DNA of 41,543 nucleotides from a virus. Both the position numbers and the translations under genes were made by a program. The notes beneath the pieces are model-generated. The model made no database searches. It saw only the letters and a program-made list of their open reading frames with translations, and was not told the DNA's origin. The DNA is taken from positions 1 to 41,543 of the IMG/VR virus record IMGVR_UViG_3300023103_000001; one strand, given 5' to 3'. This document shows, in pieces, positions 19,036 to 26,990 of the stretch (position 1 is its first letter; the number at the start of each line of letters is the position of its first letter).

Positions 19036-21031
19036 TCTCGCCATCTGGGACGAAACCTTCGCCCTTGAGAAAACGCCTGAGCAGGTAGAGCTTGAGCGTC
19101 TTCGCGCTATCGACCCGTTGCCATTGAAGAAGATGGTTGATGACTTCCGGGATGGAACGGAAGAGTCACGCGGTGTGGGTGAGAAGGCTCGGCGCTATTA
19201 CGACAATGACCAGATTTTCGGGGAGACTGAACGGGCTTGGAGGCGGTCTCGACAGCCCAAAGTGATCCGTAACGAGATTGCCCCAGCGATCAACGGGATG
19301 CTCGGGGTTATCCAGCAGGCCAAGGTTGATCCGCGTGCATGGCCTCGTAACCCCGACAATGAGGAACAGGCCGACGTAGCATCGAAGGCCCTCAGGTACG
19401 TTGCAGACAGCCAGCGCTGGCACAAGAAGAAGGTGGACGCCGCCGAGACCTTCCTTATCGAAGGAATCGCGGCTGTTGCGGTCGAGGCGTCAGAGGATGG
19501 TGATGCGGTCATTACGCAGCTTCCCTATGACGAGTTGATCTATGATCCTCACTCTCGCCGGGCCGACTTCTCGGATGCGTCTTACAAGGGCGTAGGCAAG
19601 TGGATGTATGAGGGGGACGTACAGAAGATGTACCCCCTGTTCGTCGAGGATTTGCAGCAGGCCTTCAGTTCGTCCTCGTGGGGTTCAGCGATGGGCCTTG
19701 ATCGCCCGGACAAGCCCGAGAACCTGATCAATACGAATTGGGTCGATGCCAAGCGCCGTCGCATCTTCATCGTAGAGCTTTACCACAAGGAGAACGGCGA
19801 ATGGATGCGTTCGGTCTTCTATGTCGGGGGCGTGCTGGAGCAAGGCGTCTCGCCGTATAAGGATGATCGCGGAGAGACCCTTTGCGTGTTCGTCTTCCAA
19901 TCGTGTCTGGTCACGCGGGATAACCAGCGCGCGGGCTTGGTGAAGGCCATGCTTTCCCCTCAGGACGAGCTTAACGCCTATGGGTCCAGAGCTCTTCACC
20001 TAGCGCGTTCGAGACAGATCAAGGTCAGCGATCCGAGCTTCCCTCCTGACGTAGATGCGGCCACGGCCAAGAAGGAAGCTGCATCTCCTGACGGAGCTAT
20101 TCCATCGGGCTGGGAGCCGGTGCAGACCACTGATCTCATGGCTGGTATGCAGATCATGATGGGCGAGGCTAGGCAGGCTCTTGTTCGCCAAGCTCCTACG
20201 CCTGCGGTTCTGGCGGATGCTTCGGCGGCCAATCAATCGGGGCGCTCTCGTCTGGTCCTTCAACAAGCCGGGATGACGGAGATTGCCCGCGCGCTGGGTC
20301 GTTTCGAGGACTTTGAGAACGACATGTACCGCATGGCGTGGAATGTCCTGAAGCAGTTCAAGACCGAGCCGTGGTGGATTCGGGTGACTGGGGACGATTC
20401 CAAGAAGCCTGAGTTTATGGGGCTGAACCAGCCTGTTATGCCCGGTCAGGTGGGCGAGGATGGCAAGCCGGGGAAAGACGTGCCTATTCCTCCTGAGAAG
20501 GTGCAGGAAATGGCTGCATATGGAATCGAACCGAAGATCGCCAACCGCCTCGCGGAGATGGACGTAGACATTGAGGTGGAGACCGTTCCTGACACGGCGA
20601 ACCTTCAGGCTGAACAGTTTGAGGCCATTGCTCCGATGCTTCCTCTGTTGGCCGAGGCTGTGGGGCCGAAGAAGGCGTTTGAGATTGGCGTGGCCCTATC
20701 CTCGATTCCCGAGAAGCAGCGCATCAAGGAGCTTGTCGAGAAGCCGGATGAGATTCCGCCTGAACAGCAAGCCCAGATGCAGCAACAGCAGCAAATGCAG
20801 GAGCAGATGCAGCAGCAGGCTATCCAGCTCCAGATGATGGCCGCCCAGCTCGCCAACATGGAAACACAGGCCAAGATCGCCAAGACGCAATCGGATACGC
20901 GTTTGAATGAAGCCAAGATCGAACAGATCGACGCTGATGTCAGTCTGGATGCGATCAAGACCCATGCTGATCTTGTACGGCCTCAACCTCAAGCAAACGG
21001 ACCAGTTGCGCAAGACGAGCAACGCGGATAA
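19028..21031 (+). CDS. P22-like portal protein
   Basis: This 667-residue protein resembles the P22 gp1 portal family: an early RRYYDNDQIFGE segment, RSRQPKVIRNEIAPAINGML, LPYDELIYDPHSRRADFSDA, and YGSRALHLARSRQI lines typical of the dodecameric portal core. Residues about 575-610 form a Gln/Met-rich run (QQAQMQQQQQMQEQMQQQ), which fits the long helical barrel of P22 portals. It forms the DNA channel at the single portal vertex and binds terminase and the gp4-like protein. Confidence 0.9.
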   Translation: MTDLAIWDETFALEKTPEQVELERLRAIDPLPLKKMVDDFRDGTEESRGVGEKARRYYDNDQIFGETERAWRRSRQPKVIRNEIAPAINGMLGVIQQAKVDPRAWPRNPDNEEQADVASKALRYVADSQRWHKKKVDAAETFLIEGIAAVAVEASEDGDAVITQLPYDELIYDPHSRRADFSDASYKGVGKWMYEGDVQKMYPLFVEDLQQAFSSSSWGSAMGLDRPDKPENLINTNWVDAKRRRIFIVELYHKENGEWMRSVFYVGGVLEQGVSPYKDDRGETLCVFVFQSCLVTRDNQRAGLVKAMLSPQDELNAYGSRALHLARSRQIKVSDPSFPPDVDAATAKKEAASPDGAIPSGWEPVQTTDLMAGMQIMMGEARQALVRQAPTPAVLADASAANQSGRSRLVLQQAGMTEIARALGRFEDFENDMYRMAWNVLKQFKTEPWWIRVTGDDSKKPEFMGLNQPVMPGQVGEDGKPGKDVPIPPEKVQEMAAYGIEPKIANRLAEMDVDIEVETVPDTANLQAEQFEAIAPMLPLLAEAVGPKKAFEIGVALSSIPEKQRIKELVEKPDEIPPEQQAQMQQQQQMQEQMQQQAIQLQMMAAQLANMETQAKIAKTQSDTRLNEAKIEQIDADVSLDAIKTHADLVRPQPQANGPVAQDEQRG

Positions 21032-21039
21032 AAAGTCTT

Positions 21040-21191
21040 AGGGGTTGAGCGAAAGCTCTGGACCGGAAGGAAGCCTTAACGGCACCCCAAGATTATGCCG
21101 GACCTCTGGAGAGACTGCGAAGCGTGGGGGAGGGGATCGTATGCCCTGAAGTCTGCTAGCGGTGCTGAGTTCGATCCTCGGCCTCTCGGCA
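21040..21191 (+). other. Structured intergenic region with a tRNA-like T arm
   Basis: Between portal and scaffold lie GAGC-GAAA-GCTC (21047-21058) enclosed by GGGGT/ACCCC, then TGCCG (21096-21100) pairing with CGGCA (21187-21191). Inside the second is CTGAG-TTCGATC-CTCGG (21165-21181), a perfect T arm, and AGGG/CCCT around a nine-base loop in anticodon-arm position. The acceptor does not pair fully and no CCA follows, so it is at best a degenerate class II tRNA or another structured RNA. Confidence 0.35.
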
Positions 21192-21197
21192 CAACTA

Positions 21198-21226
21198 TTG
21201 CAACCGAGTAAGAACGGCTGTATTTA
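21198..21226 (+). promoter_or_regulatory. Weak promoter-like site before scaffold gene
   Basis: TTGCAA (21198-21203) and TATTTA (21221-21226) are 17 bp apart, about 70 bp before the scaffold ATG. Matches to consensus are only partial. Confidence 0.3.
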
Positions 21227-21296
21227 GCGATTAGGGTAAGTGCGCCGATCATCTGCACTGTAGGGATGCCGCCGAAGACCGGGCAGAGGAAACTAA

Positions 21297-22049
21297 ATGG
21301 CTTTTCTGGACAATGACGACGACGTTTGGGGCGATGATCCCACTCCTGAAATCGTTGAAGGCGAAGTAGCAGACACAATCGTAGAGACCCCTGAGGTCGA
21401 AGCGAAAGAGGAAGCTACGGAAGGCGAAGTCCAGCAAGAGCAGACTGCCGAAGAGAAGTTCAGCCCGACTCTCTACCGTGAGATGAAGGAAGAGCGAGCC
21501 AAGCGGCAGGCTGCCGAGCGAGAGTTGAACGAGTTGCGGGCTAAGGTCCCTGCTCCTACGCCTCAAGCTCCCGAGAAGATTCCGGACGCATATGAAGACC
21601 CGGAAGGTTTCAACCGGTATCAGGAACAGAAGTTCGCTCAAACTGAGTGGAATCTTCGTGCTTCGATCTCGGAACGCTTCGCCAAGCAACAGCACGGCGA
21701 GGAAGCGGTCAAGGAGGCGACTGAGTGGGGTCTGGAGCGCGCTAAAGGCGATCCGGGCTTTGGTCAGAAGGTCATGGCCCACCCTGATCCTGTCGGGTTT
21801 ACGCTGCAAGAATTCAAACGGTCACGGACCCTAGAGGCCCTTGGCGACAAGTCCCCTGAGGACTTCGCTCGGGAATACGCCGTATCGCAGGGCTGGATTG
21901 TTTCTCAACCGGGGACGGAAGTTCCCATTCAGAAACCATCTCCTGCCGCTCGTGCACCACGCGGCTTGTCGAATGCTCCCGGCTCCGGTGGCGTCAAGCA
22001 AGCTCCCAATGCGGATTGGTCGGAGGTAAAATTCGCACTGGACAGGTAA
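21297..22049 (+). CDS. Scaffolding protein
   Basis: This 250-residue, strongly acidic protein starts MAFLDNDDDVWGDDP and has a long charged helix (LYREMKEERAKRQAAEREL) with Pro-rich linkers and a basic C-terminal region. Position between portal and coat and the composition fit a P22 gp8-type scaffold that guides coat assembly and then leaves. AGAGGA lies upstream of the ATG. It ends with TAA directly followed by the coat gene in the same frame. Confidence 0.85.
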   Translation: MAFLDNDDDVWGDDPTPEIVEGEVADTIVETPEVEAKEEATEGEVQQEQTAEEKFSPTLYREMKEERAKRQAAERELNELRAKVPAPTPQAPEKIPDAYEDPEGFNRYQEQKFAQTEWNLRASISERFAKQQHGEEAVKEATEWGLERAKGDPGFGQKVMAHPDPVGFTLQEFKRSRTLEALGDKSPEDFAREYAVSQGWIVSQPGTEVPIQKPSPAARAPRGLSNAPGSGGVKQAPNADWSEVKFALDR

Positions 22050-23180
22050 TTGGCCGAAGTCGTCATTAACAGCAATCTTAACGAGACCCGTTGGCTCGTT
22101 GACAAGTACTACAAGCCCTACATCCGCGCTTCCGGCCTTGACCGGTTCATGGGTGAAGGTTCCGACGCGATCATTCGCGTGTTCCGTGAGCGTGATACCG
22201 ATGGCGGCAAGGACATCATTGTCCCGCTGCTGGGCGTGATCAAGAACGGCGGCGTTTCGGACTCTCAGGTTCTTGAGGGTAACGAAGTCGATCTGGCTCA
22301 ATTCGTGGACAAGGTGACCACCCGCTGGCGTCGTAATGCCGTCAAGGTGCCGAAGTCCTCGTCCTACCGCTCCAACATGGACATCCTCAAGCTGGCCGGT
22401 CCGTCGCTGCGGGATTGGGCGGCTCGTTTCGTCCTGAAGCTTCAGGTCATCGACAACCTGAACGGCATCGTCATTCCGGGCGCTGTCGGTACGGATGGCT
22501 ACAACGCCCCCGATACGGTTGTGACCTACGCGGCTGCTACGGCGGCTCAGCGTAACGCCTTCCTCGTGAATAACGCGGATCGCGTCCAGTTCGGCGTTCT
22601 GGTCTCGAATGGTTCGTCCAACGTCATGGCGACCGCTCTGGCTACGCTGGACAACACCGACGACAAGATGAGCACTCTGGTGCTTGATCTGGCTCGTCAA
22701 CGCGCCGCCGACACTGCGGACATCCTCTCGACCGGCCCTGCCATCAACCCGTATATGACGGAAGATGGCGAGGAGTGGTACGTTGTGTTCGTCCATCCGC
22801 GTCAGATGCGCGATCTGCGCCGTGACCCGACCATGTTCCAAGCCAACCGGGACGCCATGAAGCGTGGGGAGGATAACCCTCTCTTCCGCAATGGCGATCT
22901 GCTGTGGAATGGCATGATCATCAAGGAACTGCGTGACCTCCCGATTATCGCTGGCGCTGGCGCTGCCGGTATCGACGTTGCTCAGGCCTCGCTTCTGGGT
23001 CAGTCGGCCATCGCTATCGCTTGGGGTCAGGCTCCGCGCCTGATTACTGATAATGACCAAGATTATCAGTTCCGCCCGGCCAAGGCGATTGAAGAGTGCA
23101 TCGGCATCAAAAAGACTTCGTTCCAGGGCGTGTCGTACGGGGTGTATGCAATCTGGACGGCAGCCGCTTCGAACCCGTGA
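22050..23180 (+). CDS. Major capsid protein (N4-gp56 type)
   Basis: The 376-residue protein has the N4-gp56/Capsid_3-type pattern: TRWLVDKYYKPYIRASGLDR, MGEGSDAIIRVF, GKDIIVPLLGVIKNGG, SDSQVLEGNEVDL and TRWRRNAVKV, then EEWYVVFVHPRQMRDLR. The start is an unusual TTG placed immediately after the scaffold TAA; AGG is only three bases upstream and no ATG occurs in the first 30 codons. A large ORF on the opposite strand (21831-23060) is a shadow. Confidence 0.9.
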   Translation: MAEVVINSNLNETRWLVDKYYKPYIRASGLDRFMGEGSDAIIRVFRERDTDGGKDIIVPLLGVIKNGGVSDSQVLEGNEVDLAQFVDKVTTRWRRNAVKVPKSSSYRSNMDILKLAGPSLRDWAARFVLKLQVIDNLNGIVIPGAVGTDGYNAPDTVVTYAAATAAQRNAFLVNNADRVQFGVLVSNGSSNVMATALATLDNTDDKMSTLVLDLARQRAADTADILSTGPAINPYMTEDGEEWYVVFVHPRQMRDLRRDPTMFQANRDAMKRGEDNPLFRNGDLLWNGMIIKELRDLPIIAGAGAAGIDVAQASLLGQSAIAIAWGQAPRLITDNDQDYQFRPAKAIEECIGIKKTSFQGVSYGVYAIWTAAASNP

Positions 23181-23204
23181 TTACTCTAAATAACTAAGCA
23201 TTCC

Positions 23205-23232
23205 CCCCGAGTAGCAATCCCGTTGCTCGGGG
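23205..23232. other. Stable mRNA hairpin after the coat gene
   Basis: CCCCGAG (23205-23211) pairs with CTCGGGG (23226-23232), extended by CAA/TTG after a small bulge. No U-tract follows, so it is more likely an mRNA stability or processing element, or a weak attenuator, than a full terminator. Confidence 0.55.
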
Positions 23233-23253
23233 AAACGCTAGGAGACTACTCTA

Positions 23254-23709
23254 ATGGCTATCTTTAACTCTAACGCTATCGCTACCGGCGCTCCGGTCCC
23301 CGGCTTCGGCGCGGGCGGTGGTCAGGTTCGTACTCAGTACACCACTGTTGCGATCCCGGTTGGCGCGACCACGACCGACACCATCAACTTTTTCCGCGTT
23401 CCTCAGAACGTCCGCATCCTGCGTGTCCTCGGCAAAAACGATGCTCTGGGCGCTGGTACGCTGAATGTTGGCGACGGTGGCTATACGGCTCAGGACGGCA
23501 CTGCCGTTGTGGCTGACCCTGACCGTTACGTTGCCGCTCAGGCGGTCACCACGGCGGGCCAATGGTCCACGCTGGCTCTGACTGGTCTGTTCGTCAAGAC
23601 CGGTCGCGTTCCTCTGATGATCACCGGCGCTTTCCAAGCCGGTACGACCACGACCGCCGGTAACGTTGAACTGGCTATCGAATACACTGCCGAGGAGCCT
23701 CAAGCATGA
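23254..23709 (+). CDS. Putative capsid decoration protein, 151 aa
   Basis: AGGAG lies upstream of ATG 23254. The protein is rich in Gly, Thr, Ala and Val (TTVAIPVGATTTDTINFFRV, LRVLGKNDALGAGTLNVGDG) with an even beta-strand pattern, as in small head-surface proteins, and directly follows the coat gene. The hairpin at 23205-23232 could set its level relative to coat. The precise family is not certain. Confidence 0.65.
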   Translation: MAIFNSNAIATGAPVPGFGAGGGQVRTQYTTVAIPVGATTTDTINFFRVPQNVRILRVLGKNDALGAGTLNVGDGGYTAQDGTAVVADPDRYVAAQAVTTAGQWSTLALTGLFVKTGRVPLMITGAFQAGTTTTAGNVELAIEYTAEEPQA

Positions 23710-24053
23710 GTGTGGTGACTTACTTTGGTGAGTTTCCGGAAGGTCAGGTTGATGCTGAAGGCAAGCCCTTCATCGTTCAACAGGGCTATACTTTCCATCC
23801 GGGAGAGGGCGTCAAGGTCACCGACAAGAACGATCTGCTTGAGCTGACCAAGAACCGTTTCTTCAAAGCGCCTGACAGCGACAAGGAAGAAATCGAACAA
23901 GCCAAGGCCGAAGCCGAAGCTGCGGAGGAGCAAACCCTTCGTGGCTGGTTGCAAGAGCATCAGGTTCCGGTTCACCATCGGGCAGGCCTGAAGGCTCTCC
24001 GCGACGCCAAGAACGAATACCTCTTGGCTCAAGCTGCGGCGGCTGAAGGCTGA
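23706..24053 (+). CDS. Head-associated protein, 115 aa
   Basis: The N-terminal half is a beta-rich stretch (SVVTYFGEFPEGQVDAEGKP, FHPGEGVKVTDKNDLLEL) and the C-terminal half is a charged helix (KEEIEQAKAEAEAAEEQTL). It overlaps both neighbours. Its position before the gp4-like gene suggests a head-completion or head-fibre role, but no family is recognised. Confidence 0.6.
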   Translation: MSVVTYFGEFPEGQVDAEGKPFIVQQGYTFHPGEGVKVTDKNDLLELTKNRFFKAPDSDKEEIEQAKAEAEAAEEQTLRGWLQEHQVPVHHRAGLKALRDAKNEYLLAQAAAAEG

Positions 24054-24691
24054 TGGCGACTACCGCGCGTGATACTATCACTTCGGCCCTTAAGAAGTTG
24101 GGGGTATTGCGCGCGGGCGGTTCCGCGAAGGGCGGGGATGCTGGTGATGCACTGGCGTCCCTGTCCTCGTGGTATCAGGAATTGATCACGAACGGGACGT
24201 GCGGGGTTGTTCGTAATGTTCCGATCAGTTCAAGTCTTGACGCCACGACGGGGTTTAATCAGCACATCAATGTTCTGACCGACGATGAGGTTGATCTTAA
24301 GCTCCCCTCCACGGTTCAATATGAGTATTGGGATACCTATGAGCCTTGCCGGGATTACGGCTGGGGGCTCAATGTCCCTCTTGGCGGAACCTCCGGAATG
24401 AATGTCCCTCCTGATAAATCCGTAGTCAGGATTACGGATCAGTTCGGGCCGGGGCGAGCAACCTATATCTATGATGGGACTGTGCAGCGCTGGATGCGCA
24501 TAGACGCCCTTACGCTGGATGATGAGGCTCCGCTAAGCGCTAGAGGCCCTGATGGGCTGGCGTCGGTTCTGGCGGTTCGTCTGGTTGACGAATACGGGGA
24601 TGCGCTTCTCTCTCCCGCTACCATTCAATCCGCCAACAAATATCGCTTGGCCCTTGTCCAGAACTATAACGGCGGCGATTGCGGATGGTAA
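24053..24691 (+). CDS. P22 gp4-like head-tail adaptor
   Basis: The 212-residue protein shows TARDTITSALKKLGVL, then GDALASLSSWYQELITNG and a later LVDEYGDALLSPATIQSANK, the layout of P22 gp4-type packaged-DNA stabilisation proteins that attach below the portal and close the head after packaging. ATG 24053 overlaps the upstream TGA. The gp10-like partner lies further downstream, separated by a block of fibre-like genes. Confidence 0.8.
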   Translation: MATTARDTITSALKKLGVLRAGGSAKGGDAGDALASLSSWYQELITNGTCGVVRNVPISSSLDATTGFNQHINVLTDDEVDLKLPSTVQYEYWDTYEPCRDYGWGLNVPLGGTSGMNVPPDKSVVRITDQFGPGRATYIYDGTVQRWMRIDALTLDDEAPLSARGPDGLASVLAVRLVDEYGDALLSPATIQSANKYRLALVQNYNGGDCGW

Positions 24692-25896
24692 CGATTACGC
24701 TTCCTGATGAGGGCGACTCGCAAGTTGATGTGACGCTGCCGCGCGCGGTGGGCTCGGCCGGGCCTGCTGGCCCTGCGGGTCCTGCGGGCGTTGGTGTTCC
24801 GGCGGGAGGAACTACGGGGCAGGTTCTCGCGAAGTCTAGCGGGGTTGACTACGCTACCTCGTGGGTTACGGGCGGGGGTGGCGGATCAACGGCATGGGCT
24901 GACATCACGGGCAAGCCGACCTTTGCCACAGTCGCGACCTCAGGTGCATATGCCGATCTGAGCGGGAATCCCACGCTTGGAACCTTGGCGTCTCAGAACG
25001 CGTCTTCGGTCTCAATCACCGGGGGTTCGGTGACGGGTATTGTTGACCTTGCTGTGGCTGATGGTGGGACAGGCGCAAGCACTGCAAGCGTAGCGCGAAC
25101 CAATCTGGGGTTGGCTATCGGCGTAGATGTTCAGGCCTATAGCGCCGCTCTGTCCACGGTAGTGAAGAACAACTTTACGGCCACTGTAGCGCCCTCTCCA
25201 ACGGACGACAGCAGCGCGGGTTATGCGGTTGGCTCTACGTGGATGCGTACGGACACCGGCACCATGTGGCGGGCGCGTTCTGTCGCGGTCGGTGCGGCGC
25301 GCTGGGTTCGTATCGATGCCGCCGACTTCTTTGGCTACGTGGCGGGGAACTTTTACGACCCTCTGCCCGGCCTGACGGTAGCTGCTGGCTCTGCGCTAGC
25401 CCTGGATACAATCAGGCTGCACCCTACCATCATCAAAGAGCGGTGCACGATTTCGGACCTTGGCGCTCGCCTGACAACGGCCTCAGCATCACAGAGCGTC
25501 CAGTTTGCCATTTACGCCAACAACCCAGCGAATAATCGCCCTACGGGGACGGCACTTGGCATGACAGGCAACATCAGCACGACAACGACGGGTCCCGTTC
25601 AGGGGCCTCTATCAGTCTCGGCGCAACTAGAGGCTGGCATCTATTGGATGGCTGCTAATAGCAGCTCGAACACCCCGGCGTTCAGCTCTATCGCCAACAC
25701 CAATACAACCATTTCTTCCTTGATTGGCTCTGCTACGCTCTCGACCATCATGTCGGGCAATACGGCGGCGTTATTCACCCTGTCAGTTGCGGCCCAGACG
25801 TTCGGCACATGGCCTGACTTAACGTCTGCGACTATCACAGAAAGCACCGCCACATCATTTCCCATGATTGTCTTTAAAGTTTCCTCCATCCCTTAA
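24685..25896 (+). CDS. Fibre-like virion protein with collagen-type stretch, 403 aa
   Basis: ATG 24685 lies inside the end of the gp4-like gene; the frame also opens at TTG 24679. Residues 27-36 are GPAGPAGPAG, a collagen-like triplet run. Typical phage fibre modules follow (TTGQVLAKSSGVDYATSW, VADGGTGASTASVARTNLGL) and the C-terminal 180 residues form a Ser/Thr-rich beta domain. It is likely a head or tail fibre. P22 has no fibre gene at this point. Confidence 0.75.
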   Translation: MVTITLPDEGDSQVDVTLPRAVGSAGPAGPAGPAGVGVPAGGTTGQVLAKSSGVDYATSWVTGGGGGSTAWADITGKPTFATVATSGAYADLSGNPTLGTLASQNASSVSITGGSVTGIVDLAVADGGTGASTASVARTNLGLAIGVDVQAYSAALSTVVKNNFTATVAPSPTDDSSAGYAVGSTWMRTDTGTMWRARSVAVGAARWVRIDAADFFGYVAGNFYDPLPGLTVAAGSALALDTIRLHPTIIKERCTISDLGARLTTASASQSVQFAIYANNPANNRPTGTALGMTGNISTTTTGPVQGPLSVSAQLEAGIYWMAANSSSNTPAFSSIANTNTTISSLIGSATLSTIMSGNTAALFTLSVAAQTFGTWPDLTSATITESTATSFPMIVFKVSSIP

Positions 25897-25907
25897 GGAA
25901 CAGGCTA

Positions 25908-26135
25908 ATGACCCAAGTTGTCGTTGAAATCCCCACCATCGGTCTCATCTCCGTTTTTGGAAAGTGGGGTCAGGAAGATGCGATCTTCTCTGGCCTGCTG
26001 GACGTGCAGGATCGGATTGATTTCTTCTCCGCCCCGACGATCATGTCGGATGATCCGCGTATTGTGGCAATCTGCGCTCAGTCGAGTTTCACTGTAAACG
26101 ACATCATCGGCCATTTTGGCGCGCACGAAGACTAA
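25908..26135 (+). CDS. Uncharacterised virion-region protein, 75 aa
   Basis: AAGGAAC precedes the ATG. The sequence (TQVVVEIPTIGLISVFGKW, DVQDRIDFFSAPTIM, NDIIGHFGAHED) looks like a small beta-rich domain. It sits within the inserted fibre-gene block, so it could be a fibre accessory or chaperone. Family not recognised. Confidence 0.6.
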   Translation: MTQVVVEIPTIGLISVFGKWGQEDAIFSGLLDVQDRIDFFSAPTIMSDDPRIVAICAQSSFTVNDIIGHFGAHED

Positions 26136-26167
26136 ATGAAGCTTCCTCATCAAGGGATGATTAACAA

Positions 26168-26548
26168 ATGAGCGCCGCAAACATGGGGGCATTTCCAGCC
26201 CTCGTCGTCAACGTTGATCCGAACGGCGTTTACACAACGCCTCCGACGACTAACCCCAACGGCTCCCGTTCTGTTCAACAGATCGGAACACCGTCCTTCG
26301 CAGTCGGGCAGATTGCAGTCGGGACATCTGGAACGCTGGTTGTGGCCGCGCGTACAGGGCGGCAGGCCGTTACCCTGACTTCTCTGACTGCTGTGGCTTA
26401 CAGCGTGGGAAACACTGTCGGCGTAACAACCGCGTCCGGATTCCCCATTCAGGCCGTAGCGGGGGCTGGTGTCACCATCCAGACGAGCGCCGCCGTGTAT
26501 GCCGTAGGCGCTTCCGCCGTCACTATCGGTTATGTGGAGACATTCTAA
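26168..26548 (+). CDS. Beta-rich virion protein, 126 aa
   Basis: The product is low in charge and rich in Ala, Val, Thr and Gly (SAANMGAFPALVVNVDPNGV, GTSGTLVVAARTGRQAVTLT) with alternating strands, as in capsid-surface or fibre-base proteins. It overlaps the next ATG (TAATG). Function inferred from composition and position only. Confidence 0.6.
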   Translation: MSAANMGAFPALVVNVDPNGVYTTPPTTNPNGSRSVQQIGTPSFAVGQIAVGTSGTLVVAARTGRQAVTLTSLTAVAYSVGNTVGVTTASGFPIQAVAGAGVTIQTSAAVYAVGASAVTIGYVETF

Positions 26549-26988
26549 TGTCTGACGGCCTGTTTTTCCCTCCTCCAGACCTTTCAGGCGTTTACGCGGC
26601 GATTCCGGTTGCATCATCGACCGATCCTGCGCCTATTGCTGTCATGCCTGCGCCGGGGGCGACATCGCCTTATGCGCGCGCCGATCATGTTCATGCCTCC
26701 AAGTCACGCCGTAGCAGACTCCAGACGGCTTCTGATGGCACTCTGACGTGGACATACCCGACCGCTTTTGATGTTGGCGTTATTCCTCAGATTCAGGCCA
26801 TCGCCGAGACTGCCGTTGGTGTAACAGACGTAATCAATGTTCAGATTGAAGGGACGCCAACCAATGTCTCTTGCAAGCTTAGGGTGACGCGGACTCAGCA
26901 ATCAGTGGTTTCCTTGATTGGTCTCACCGTTCTTTCTATTCCGTCGAGCGTTGGTGTACAGTGGCTTCACCTCACGGCTAATGGATAA
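26548..26988 (+). CDS. Fibre-like protein, 146 aa
   Basis: The N-terminus has a Pro-rich linker and then PAPGATSPYARADHVHAS, a recurrent module in phage fibre and baseplate proteins, followed by a beta domain (GTLTWTYPTAFDVGVIPQIQ, VINVQIEGTPTNVSCKL, GVQWLHLTANG). It is probably a short head or tail fibre working with the 24685 protein. Confidence 0.7.
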   Translation: MSDGLFFPPPDLSGVYAAIPVASSTDPAPIAVMPAPGATSPYARADHVHASKSRRSRLQTASDGTLTWTYPTAFDVGVIPQIQAIAETAVGVTDVINVQIEGTPTNVSCKLRVTRTQQSVVSLIGLTVLSIPSSVGVQWLHLTANG

Positions 26989-26990
26989 AC

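Noticed and set aside
21097-21191. Functional class II tRNA
   Set aside because: Only the T arm pairs fully; the acceptor has mismatches, the anticodon stem has four pairs, and no CCA follows, so it is kept only as a structured region.
21831-23060. 409-codon ORF on the minus strand
   Set aside because: It is antisense to the scaffold end and the major capsid gene, has no recognisable domains, and follows from the third-base bias of the capsid gene.
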